From a bacterium (GTDB lineage Bacteria > UBP14 > UBA6098 > B30-G16): a stretch of DNA of 13,849 nt. The position numbers were made by a program, and so were the translations under genes. The stretch covers positions 1 to 13,849 of the forward strand of contig JAMOPH010000173.1 of NCBI GenBank assembly GCA_027064665.1, in the 5' to 3' direction. The notes below the pieces were generated by a model that saw only the letters and a program-made list of their open reading frames with translations, did not search any database and had not been told where the DNA came from. Shown piece by piece: positions 7,881 through 13,849 of the stretch; position 1 is the first letter of the stretch; each line of letters begins with the position of its first letter.

Positions 7881-8974
7881 CAGTCTATAACGGGGGTTTT
7901 ATATATTTCTTCTTCAATGAACAGATCCACCATATCGGGGGCGAACTGCTTGCCGCGCTCCTCCTTGAGAATTTCAAGGACTCTCTCCAGAGGCAGTGCC
8001 TTGCGATATGGTCTGTCGCTGGTCATAGCGTCAAAGGCGTCCACGATGGTGAGGATACGCACCGGCACGGGGATATTTTCGCCCTTTATGCCGTCGGGAT
8101 AGCCAAGACCATCCCAGCGCTCGTGGTGCCACCTGACCATCGGCGCAATATCCGCAAAAAAACTGACCTTTGATATAATTCTTTCGCCTATCACCGGATG
8201 TTGTTGAATTATCTTGCGCTCTTCCTCTGTAAGAGGACCGGGTTTATCCAGAATTCGCTGGTCAATGGCGATTTTTCCGATATCGTGTAAAAGTGCGCCG
8301 TATTCGATGCGCTCTATCTCCATCTCCTTGTATCCGAGTTTGCGCGCCATCTCCGCCGCCAAAATTCTGACGCGGTTGGAATGCCCGCGCATATAGGGGT
8401 CCTTTTCCTCAATGGCGCTGGCTAAAATTTTGACGGTATCCATATGCACCTCGCGCAGATGAGCCAGCGCCCGCGCAAGTTCCCGGGTTCTTTCGCGAAC
8501 CTTCTGCTCAAGTTCACGCTGGTATCTGAGGTTTTCCTCCTGCAGTTGGATATTTCTCAGAACCACCGCCCTGTATTCCAGCGCCCTGTGGACAGTCACT
8601 AAAAGTTCATCCCGCTTTACCGGCTTGACAAGATAATCATACGCCCCAGCCTTCATAATGTTTACCGCGGTCTCTACATCAACCACGCCGGTGAGCATTA
8701 TAACTGGGATGGTCGGGAAATGGGACTTTATATACCTCAAAATTTTGTCGCCGGTGATATCGGGCATCCGGATATCGGTGATGACCAAATCCACCTCAAC
8801 CTGTCCGAGCAGTTCAAGGGCGTCGCTGCCGCTGCCGAGAGCAATGACATTGTATCCCGCCTTCTCAAGTTGAAGGGAAAGAATTTTTCTAATCCGCTCC
8901 TCATCATCAATCACCATAATAGTTGGGGGTTCAGATGCCGCCGTAAGTTCAATTTTTTCCCTTCCATTGTCCAT
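7880..8974 (-). CDS. Response regulator with HD-GYP output (c-di-GMP phosphodiesterase)
   Basis: A 364-residue two-domain protein. The receiver domain (about 18-135) has the acidic pair D23-D24, the phospho-acceptor D67 (VITDIRMPD), T95 and K117 (LVKP). A long helix or coiled-coil linker (about 140-175) leads to an HD-GYP domain (about 178-358). Its metal and catalytic motifs are complete: H198 (GHSNRV), H230-D231 with GK at 233-234, H259, HHE at 283-285 and DGLGYP at 288-293, then VDAFDAMTSDRPYR. Intact motifs predict hydrolysis of cyclic-di-GMP, switched by phosphorylation. The gene starts 1 base after the stop of the histidine kinase gene, its likely partner, and overlaps scpA at its end. 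There is no DNA-binding domain, so signalling would act through the second messenger rather than transcription. Confidence 0.93.
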   Translation of the reverse strand: MDNGREKIELTAASEPPTIMVIDDEERIRKILSLQLEKAGYNVIALGSGSDALELLGQVEVDLVITDIRMPDITGDKILRYIKSHFPTIPVIMLTGVVDVETAVNIMKAGAYDYLVKPVKRDELLVTVHRALEYRAVVLRNIQLQEENLRYQRELEQKVRERTRELARALAHLREVHMDTVKILASAIEEKDPYMRGHSNRVRILAAEMARKLGYKEMEIERIEYGALLHDIGKIAIDQRILDKPGPLTEEERKIIQQHPVIGERIISKVSFFADIAPMVRWHHERWDGLGYPDGIKGENIPVPVRILTIVDAFDAMTSDRPYRKALPLERVLEILKEERGKQFAPDMVDLFIEEEIYKTPVID

Positions 8975-8975
8975 T

Positions 8976-10580
8976 TTAATCTCGTCTCACGGGGAATCGC
9001 ACAATAAATGTTGTTCCTCCGCCGGGGTTATCCTCAAAATCAATTGAGCCCTTGTATTTGTTCACAATTCTATAGCATATATATAATCCCAATCCGGTGC
9101 CCTCGCCAACGGGTTTTGTTGTGAAAAATGGCTCAAAAATGTGAGTTTTATACTTTTCAGGTATTCCTGTTCCGGTATCAGAGATTCTAATCTCGTCAAA
9201 ATCGCCGACCTGACGGGTTTTGAGCGTGAGAGTGCCGCCGTCGGGCATAGCATCAATCGCATTGGTTATAAGGTTCACAAAAACCTGCTGGAGTTCGCTG
9301 GAACTTGCGTTTATCTCCTCCAACTCGCCGTAATCCTCAACGACCTCTATGTTTTTCAACTTCCCGAGACGGGAAATCATCTTAAGAGCATTTTTGAGGG
9401 CGGTGTTCGGGTTGACGGTTGAGGCGGTCTCCAACTGGGATGAATACGAATATCCCGCCAAATCCTTGACGATTTCCGCCGCCTCACGGGCGTATTCTAT
9501 TATCTCGTTGGCGTACTCGTGGATGGTCTCCACATCGGTCTCATCAACAATAGCCTCGGCAAGTCCCAAAATCCCATACAGAGGGTTGTTCAACTCGTGG
9601 GCAATTCCTGATGCAAGGATTCCTATCCCGGCAAGTTTTTCCGCACGAATCAGATAATACTGCAGATTTTTAGCCTCGGTTATATCCAGCGCCATCAAAA
9701 GATAGTTTTCCACCTCGCCGGCGTGATTTTTTACCGGCACATCAACCACATATCCCCAGAACTCCTTGCCGGTTTTTCGGCGAAGCATAACCTCGCCCTT
9801 GAAACCATCCCTGTCCCGCTCCTGCAGTATTTTCTCAAGATTTTCGGCCGGGGAGAACAAGAAAGAGGTCTCCTTGCCCAGAAGTTCCTCCTGAGAGTAT
9901 CCGAACATCTCCTCGGCGGCGGGATTGAGATGAATAATCCTGTCATTCTGGTCGGAGACCACTATTGCGGCGGGAGAAAGATTGAAGACCTCCGAAAGGA
10001 CATTTCTTGATTTTGACAGATAATTTTCAAACTCGCTCTCCTCAATAAATGCGACGGCATAGTCCACAAAAAGTTCCACGGGGCGCAGAGATTCCTCGGT
10101 GGGCGCCTTGCCATCAAGCGGCGTGTCAACAGAAACCAAGCCCATCACTCTCCCGCCAAAACCATACAGCGGAATATACAGCATATCCTCCGGATGCCAC
10201 CGAGTAGGGTCTTCAACCTCTTCCCCCTCGGGGGTCCAACCAGTTCTTCTAAGTTTGGAGATAAATTCATCGCTGTAAGTGTGAGGAATATAATAACATC
10301 TCCCTATTTTGAACTTATCATATCTTGGATTCAGCAAAATCTGCTCAATTTCCTCAAGGGACATTCGGTTTTTCTCAATAATTCTTTTTGCCTCTTCGCT
10401 AATTCCCCAGTATGCCGCAGATTTCACTGTTCTTTTGTTCCTGTCAAACACATACAGATGGACATATTTCCATCCGCAGGCGCCTATTCCCTCGGCAATA
10501 AGGTCCATTTTCTCCTGAAATGTCCTCGCATTGCGAAAACGAGAGATAACATCTAAGATTTTAACCAGCATCTCAGCCAT
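8976..10580 (-). CDS. Cytosolic GAF-PAS sensor histidine kinase
   Basis: A soluble kinase of 534 residues with no membrane segment. Order: a GAF-like sensor (about 10-185, ending ..RVMGLVSVDTPLDG...LFVDYAVAFIEE), a PAS/PAC domain (about 195-305, from NLSPAAIVVSDQNDRIIHLN to LLMALDITEA), HisKA with the phospho-acceptor His328 (ASGIAHELNNPL), and an ATPase domain with N box (VNLITNAIDAMPDGG), G1 (DTGTGIP), F box (FEPFFTTKP) and G2 (GEGTGLGL). It should autophosphorylate in response to a cytosolic cue and pass phosphate to the HD-GYP regulator that follows by 1 base. I chose ATG 10580 because GGGAG lies just upstream; it overlaps the hypA stop by 8 bases. ATG at 10598 has no ribosome site and would overlap hypA more; ATG 10571 is also possible. 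A 'HELNNPL' H box places it near NtrB-type kinases. The GAF ligand is unknown. Confidence 0.93.
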   Translation of the reverse strand: MAEMLVKILDVISRFRNARTFQEKMDLIAEGIGACGWKYVHLYVFDRNKRTVKSAAYWGISEEAKRIIEKNRMSLEEIEQILLNPRYDKFKIGRCYYIPHTYSDEFISKLRRTGWTPEGEEVEDPTRWHPEDMLYIPLYGFGGRVMGLVSVDTPLDGKAPTEESLRPVELFVDYAVAFIEESEFENYLSKSRNVLSEVFNLSPAAIVVSDQNDRIIHLNPAAEEMFGYSQEELLGKETSFLFSPAENLEKILQERDRDGFKGEVMLRRKTGKEFWGYVVDVPVKNHAGEVENYLLMALDITEAKNLQYYLIRAEKLAGIGILASGIAHELNNPLYGILGLAEAIVDETDVETIHEYANEIIEYAREAAEIVKDLAGYSYSSQLETASTVNPNTALKNALKMISRLGKLKNIEVVEDYGELEEINASSSELQQVFVNLITNAIDAMPDGGTLTLKTRQVGDFDEIRISDTGTGIPEKYKTHIFEPFFTTKPVGEGTGLGLYICYRIVNKYKGSIDFEDNPGGGTTFIVRFPVRRD

Positions 10581-10938
10581 CACTCTCCCTGTTTCCATCG
10601 GAAATTTCTATTTTTTCAACGAACAACTCGTCTCCGGCAAGCCACTCAACATCGGCACTGCCGCACACGGGACACAGCCCCGATATCCTGTCAATCTCAA
10701 ATTCCGCCCCGCAATTTCTGCACCTCCCCCTCAACAGTATAACTTGATACATCAACTCCGCACCCGCAAGCCTTTTATCCTGCTTTTTGAGAACATCAAA
10801 GGAAAATCTGAGCGCATCCTCCACAATGGCTTTGGTAACCCCCGCCTTCACCCAAACCTTTTTGACGACACACTCCCTGTCCCCGAGAGTCGTCAGAACC
10901 ACATCCACAATACCCTTTGCTATCGCATACTCGTGCAT
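10573..10938 (-). CDS. hypA: Hydrogenase nickel incorporation protein HypA
   Basis: A 121-residue HypA, of standard length. It delivers Ni2+, with HypB, to the [NiFe] hydrogenase large subunit. I set the start at ATG 10938 because HypA must begin Met-His-Glu: His2 (MHEYAIA) and the backbone at the N-terminus bind nickel. A TTG two codons earlier (10944) would bury it. The zinc site is CRNC at 73-76 and CPVC at 89-92, spaced by 12 residues as usual, and the ending ELFVEKIEI is typical. It follows the barrel-protein gene with a 2-base gap and lacks a clear ribosome site, so it is probably translated by coupling. Its stop overlaps the kinase start. No hypB-F or hydrogenase structural gene is here, so it is an orphan accessory gene. 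Alternatively it could serve another nickel enzyme such as urease, as HypA does in some bacteria. Confidence 0.93.
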   Translation of the reverse strand: MHEYAIAKGIVDVVLTTLGDRECVVKKVWVKAGVTKAIVEDALRFSFDVLKKQDKRLAGAELMYQVILLRGRCRNCGAEFEIDRISGLCPVCGSADVEWLAGDELFVEKIEISDGNRESDG

Positions 10939-10940
10939 AA

Positions 10941-11882
10941 TCAATACTGCGGCACAAAGGTGGCGCCAAGCATAAATCCAAACCCGGCAGGGTAATCTTT
11001 GCCGGCGACATCAAACTTGAACCCGCCGTCCAACCGCAGACCGAACTTGGTCTCAAAAAACGCCTTCATACCAATCGCCGCCGATGCCCTATAACTTTTG
11101 CGGATTTCATCGCCTTCCCAGCGGTCGTTGAGGGATATGAAACCATCGCCGCCGAAAAGTATCCCAAAGCCCTCCACAGGCATACCGCCTAAATATAACT
11201 GCAACCTTCCCTCGTCGCCGGGGTCGTAGGTACCGGGATTACACATATACCAGTGGTCTCCCACCTTGAACACCGTGAGAGTGTCCACATCCTTGGACAT
11301 CCTCAACCTGAACCCCACGGCGACATCGCAGGCAAAGCCCATCTTTTCGGGATACTGGGAGAGAACAAGCCCCATATCAATATCGGTCTGTCCGGTGCCG
11401 GTGGGAAGTTTATTCTCGCCGGGGGCATCATCTCCGGTGGCAAGTTTTGCCGCCACCCGCAAACCGAAATTCGGGTCCCTTGTCACAATAGCCTTGGTCC
11501 ACAAAGTTATATCCCCCAACCCGGAACCATCGGCGGTGTATTTGAAAACTCCACTTTCGTCCTCGTATTTCTCGGACAGAACCGGGAAACACACGCCGAA
11601 CTCAACCGCATCGCCGGTGCCGAAGGCAAACATCGGCACAATCCAACTCTCGCTGTATTTCTGATCATAATCCTCCCGATGTCCGTTGTTATTGAAGTAT
11701 TCCGGGCCGGAAAAATTCCAGTAATAAATTCCAACTTTGGGATGAAGATGTTTTGGGACAACGCCACTTTCGGCAAAATAGAGATAATTGAACTTCTCCA
11801 TCGGAACGACACCGGGATATATATACCCATAAATCGGCAGGAAACACGACAAAATTACACCGGCAAGAAGTTTTCTATACAT
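10941..11882 (-). CDS. Outer-membrane barrel-like protein, transporter/porin type
   Basis: A 313-residue protein with ATG at 11882 behind GGAGGAGG. Residues 1-20 form a signal peptide (MYRKLLAGVILSCFLPIYG). The rest is beta-rich with no hydrophobic helices and ends FVPQY, an aromatic C-terminus typical of outer-membrane barrels. The stretch GSGLGDITLWTKAIV (119-133), followed by GLRVAAKLATGD (140-151) and LPTGTGQTDIDMGLVLS (159-175), resembles the PF13557-type 'Phenol_MetA_deg' or MetA-pathway transporter barrels; this is recall, not a search result. Such proteins are thought to admit small hydrophobic or aromatic solutes, but function is rarely tested. It precedes hypA by 2 bases, though functional linkage is doubtful. 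No regulatory signal was seen besides the strong ribosome site. Confidence 0.75.
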   Translation of the reverse strand: MYRKLLAGVILSCFLPIYGYIYPGVVPMEKFNYLYFAESGVVPKHLHPKVGIYYWNFSGPEYFNNNGHREDYDQKYSESWIVPMFAFGTGDAVEFGVCFPVLSEKYEDESGVFKYTADGSGLGDITLWTKAIVTRDPNFGLRVAAKLATGDDAPGENKLPTGTGQTDIDMGLVLSQYPEKMGFACDVAVGFRLRMSKDVDTLTVFKVGDHWYMCNPGTYDPGDEGRLQLYLGGMPVEGFGILFGGDGFISLNDRWEGDEIRKSYRASAAIGMKAFFETKFGLRLDGGFKFDVAGKDYPAGFGFMLGATFVPQY

Positions 11883-11897
11883 AATTCCTCCTCCTGC

Positions 11898-12332
11898 TCA
11901 ATTTTCAAACTCCTCATCCTGAAAAACGGGCAAAGTTTCAGGGTTGAATTCTACCGGGTCGCTTAAAACTATTGCCACAAAGGTCTTCACATCGTCAACG
12001 GTGAGAATTTCCTCGTCAATATCCGCCTGCATAATTATGGCTTCAAGTTGATGCTCCTCCACCACGCCGAGGGAGTAAAGTTTCAGAAGCAGTCTGGCGG
12101 CATCGGGGTCAAACATCGCAAGTTCCGATTCCGAAAATATCCGCACAGGCTCACCTCTGGGGCGCTTTAACTTCAGCAAAGTGAGGGCATCCTTAATCTG
12201 GCTTTTTGAATACCTGCCTCCAAGCGACCTCTCAAGGCGGTGAGGGTCAATTTTCACATCCTGCCGCATAAGTTCGGCAAGATACAAAAGAAGGTCCACA
12301 AATTTGGCATCCGCTGTGGGAACATTGCTCAT
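11898..12332 (-). CDS. Smg/DUF494 family protein
   Basis: A 144-residue acidic cytosolic protein resembling the Smg (DUF494) family in length and layout: an N-terminal helical part with LLLYLAELMRQDVKID, a middle RIFSESELAMFDPDAARLLLKL like the family's 'RIYTDEE..LD...R.FLL.L', then acidic VVEEHQLEAIIMQA...VDDVKTFVAIVLSDP. The role of Smg is not well defined; it is often found near dprA or DNA-processing genes. Here it follows mutS. I start at ATG 12332 because the family similarity begins there. GAGG lies about 10 bases upstream. Extending to 12458 would add 42 residues of low-complexity Ser/Arg sequence and overlap mutS. The closing EDEEFEN-like acidic tail is not conserved. Confidence in the family is moderate. 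Confidence 0.72.
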   Translation of the reverse strand: MSNVPTADAKFVDLLLYLAELMRQDVKIDPHRLERSLGGRYSKSQIKDALTLLKLKRPRGEPVRIFSESELAMFDPDAARLLLKLYSLGVVEEHQLEAIIMQADIDEEILTVDDVKTFVAIVLSDPVEFNPETLPVFQDEEFEN

Positions 12333-12374
12333 AAAAAATAAACCTCGCTTTTTAGAACCTGACCTACTCAAAGA

Positions 12375-12403
12375 TAAAAATCCGTTCCCTTCGGTCAAGG
12401 ATT
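12375..12403 (-). terminator. Weak hairpin with T-tract after mutS
   Basis: Read on the minus strand, AATCC (12403-12399) pairs with GGATT (12383-12379), with a CC/GG inner pair around GAAG and small bulges, followed directly by a run of T (12380-12376). It lies right after the mutS stop and before the Smg/DUF494 start, a sensible place for an intrinsic terminator. The stem is short and bulged, so it may be partial or absent in function. Confidence 0.33.
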
Positions 12404-12408
12404 GAGTG

Positions 12409-13849
12409 CTATCTCTCCCACTTTTTCTTCCACTCGGCGAGGATATTGAGCGCCTCAAGGGGAGTCAGTTTGTTCACATCAAGTTCCCGCAGGGCAATAA
12501 CTAACGGATGGTATTCCGGGTCAAACAGGGAAATCTGATAGCCGGCGTAGTGTTCCACCTTCCCCTTTCTGCCGCCAAGTCTGCGGATTTTCTGGGTGGG
12601 CATCTCGCCCGATTCCAAAAGTTCAAGGATTTCCCTCGCACGCTGGATGACCTCTTCTGGCACGCCGGCAAGTTTTGCCACCTGAATCCCATACGAGTCA
12701 TCACAGCCGCCGGGCACTATCCTGTGCAAAAACACGATTTTGCCGTCCGCCTCCCGCACGCTCACCTGAAAGTTCTGCACCCTCGGAAGATATGAGGCAA
12801 GTTGGGTCAACTCGTGGTAGTGGGTGGCAAAAATGGTCTTCGCCCGATGGCGTGGAGAATCGTGCAGAAATTCCGCCACAGCCCACGCAATTGAAAGCCC
12901 GTCGTAGGTGCTTGTGCCCCTGCCGATTTCATCAAGCAGGACCAGAGAGTTCGGCGTGGCGTTGTTGAGGATATTTGCGGTCTCAAGCATCTCAACCAGA
13001 AATGTTGACTGTCCCCGGGCGATATAGTCCGTCGCGCCGACACGGGTGAAAATCCTGTCCACCGGCGAGATTTTCGCCTCCTCCGCAGGAACAAAACTGC
13101 CCATCTGCGCCATAAGAACTATCAACCCGTTCTGCCGCAGATAGGTGGATTTTCCCGCCATATTCGGTCCGGTCAGGATTATGATTTGCTTTTCGGCATC
13201 AAGATACAGGTCGTTGGGGACGAACGCCGCCCTGCCGATAATGTCCTCAATCACCGGATGCCTTCCCCCACGGATATCAATGACGCCGTCGGTGGTAATC
13301 TGAGGGCGAACATAGCGCTTTTTTATCGCAATATGGGCGAAATTTGCAAGGACATCAAGTTCTGCCAGCGCCCGGGCGACATCAAGCACTCTGCCGGCGC
13401 TTGTGGACAACTCCGCAACAAATGTGAGGTAATACTCCCGCTCAATGTATTTTATCCGCTCGTCGGCGGAGAGAAGTTTTGTCTCCAACTCCTTCAACTC
13501 CGGCGTGATGTAGCGCTCGGCGTTGACAAGGGTCTGCTTGCGGATGAATGTCGGCGGGACATTTTTCGCCTGCGCCCGGGTGACCTCAATGAAATACCCG
13601 AAAACCTTGTTGTATTTTATCCGCAGTTTTTCAATTCCGGTCTGGCGGCGAAGATTTTGCTCCATCTCCGTAAGGACTGCGGCGGAGTTCTCCTTCAGGC
13701 GGCGAAGTTCGTCCAATTCTGGGATTACGCCCGGCGCAATTATGCCGCCGTCGTTTATCTGGCTCGGCGGCTCGGGCACTATCGTCTCACGGATTTTTTT
13801 CACCACATCTTCAAGCGGGGCAAGGCGTTCCCGCAGGCGCTCAAGAAGA
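12409..13849 (-). CDS. mutS: DNA mismatch repair ATPase MutS (partial, N-terminus beyond window)
   Basis: The 479-residue C-terminal part of MutS; the frame is open to the right edge (codons back to 13848 translate without stop), so about 380 N-terminal residues, holding the mismatch-binding and connector domains, are outside. Present are the core/clamp helices (TGIEKLRIKYNKVFGYFIEVT.., QTLVNAERYIT.ELKE), then the ATPase: Walker A GPNMAGKST, the ARGQSTFLVEM loop, Walker B LVLLDEIGRGTSTYDG and the FATHYHEL switch, then the helix-turn-helix dimer region ending DVNKLTPLEALNILAEWKK. MutS binds mismatches and recruits MutL. All catalytic motifs seen are intact. A GTG at 13806 could look like a start but is internal. 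The TAG stop is at 12411-12409. Confidence 0.97.
   Translation of the reverse strand, partial: LLERLRERLAPLEDVVKKIRETIVPEPPSQINDGGIIAPGVIPELDELRRLKENSAAVLTEMEQNLRRQTGIEKLRIKYNKVFGYFIEVTRAQAKNVPPTFIRKQTLVNAERYITPELKELETKLLSADERIKYIEREYYLTFVAELSTSAGRVLDVARALAELDVLANFAHIAIKKRYVRPQITTDGVIDIRGGRHPVIEDIIGRAAFVPNDLYLDAEKQIIILTGPNMAGKSTYLRQNGLIVLMAQMGSFVPAEEAKISPVDRIFTRVGATDYIARGQSTFLVEMLETANILNNATPNSLVLLDEIGRGTSTYDGLSIAWAVAEFLHDSPRHRAKTIFATHYHELTQLASYLPRVQNFQVSVREADGKIVFLHRIVPGGCDDSYGIQVAKLAGVPEEVIQRAREILELLESGEMPTQKIRRLGGRKGKVEHYAGYQISLFDPEYHPLVIALRELDVNKLTPLEALNILAEWKKKWER

Noticed and set aside
10939..10944. TTG start for hypA at 10944
   Set aside because: Would place two residues before the Met-His-Glu nickel-binding N-terminus; ATG 10938 fits HypA.
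11898..12458. Longer start for the Smg/DUF494 gene at 12458
   Set aside because: Adds 42 Ser/Arg-rich residues unlike the family and overlaps the end of mutS; ATG 12332 matches the family start.
12409..13806. GTG at 13806 as start of mutS
   Set aside because: The frame continues open to the window edge and the family is about 860 residues; the gene is cut by the window.

Overview
The window is a compact, uninterrupted run of thirteen protein-coding genes, all on the minus strand, so transcription runs from high to low coordinates. Most gaps are under 100 bases and several genes overlap or nearly touch. I see no tRNA, rRNA, CRISPR array, insertion sequence or prophage gene. The lineage cannot be fixed from the sequence alone. 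Signal peptides combined with outer-membrane-type barrels ending in an aromatic residue point to a diderm bacterium. HypA and an MvhD/FrhB-type iron-sulfur pair point to anaerobic, hydrogen- or heterodisulfide-linked metabolism. The large exported protein built of repeated 'propeller-like' modules resembles secreted proteins of uncultivated FCB-related or WOR-3/Stahlbacteria-like lineages; that last link is a guess from style.

Layout in transcription order. The C-terminal half of the DNA mismatch repair ATPase MutS enters from the right edge (13849-12409). A weak terminator-like hairpin follows, then a Smg/DUF494-family gene (12332-11898). Next is an outer-membrane barrel-like protein (11882-10941) and, 2 bases later, the nickel chaperone hypA (10938-10573). 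A cytosolic GAF-PAS sensor histidine kinase (10580-8976) overlaps the end of hypA and is followed 1 base later by its likely partner, a response regulator with an HD-GYP cyclic-di-GMP phosphodiesterase output (8974-7880). That gene overlaps the start of scpA (7880-7152).

After a 97-base gap comes a CPA-type cation/proton antiporter (7055-5793). After a short gap with a possible promoter comes a redox pair: an MvhD-like [2Fe-2S] protein (5728-5303) and an FrhB/FdhB-like protein with two 4Fe-4S motifs (5278-4220). Then follow a TPR + coiled-coil + barrel-like envelope protein (4203-2917), a small eight-cysteine zinc-ribbon protein (2901-2509), and a long exported modular protein (2478-1) that is open to the left edge.

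How the genes may work together: mutS and scpA are housekeeping genes for DNA repair and chromosome condensation. HypA serves a [NiFe] hydrogenase that must be encoded elsewhere. The MvhD/FrhB-like pair would pass electrons between a hydrogenase or HdrA-type enzyme (neither is present here) and a soluble acceptor. The kinase/HD-GYP pair forms a self-contained signalling route to cyclic-di-GMP. The three exported proteins belong to the cell envelope or surface. No single known system covers the window. The points most worth a second look are the redox pair lacking its usual partners, the signalling pair translationally coupled to scpA, and the modular surface protein.
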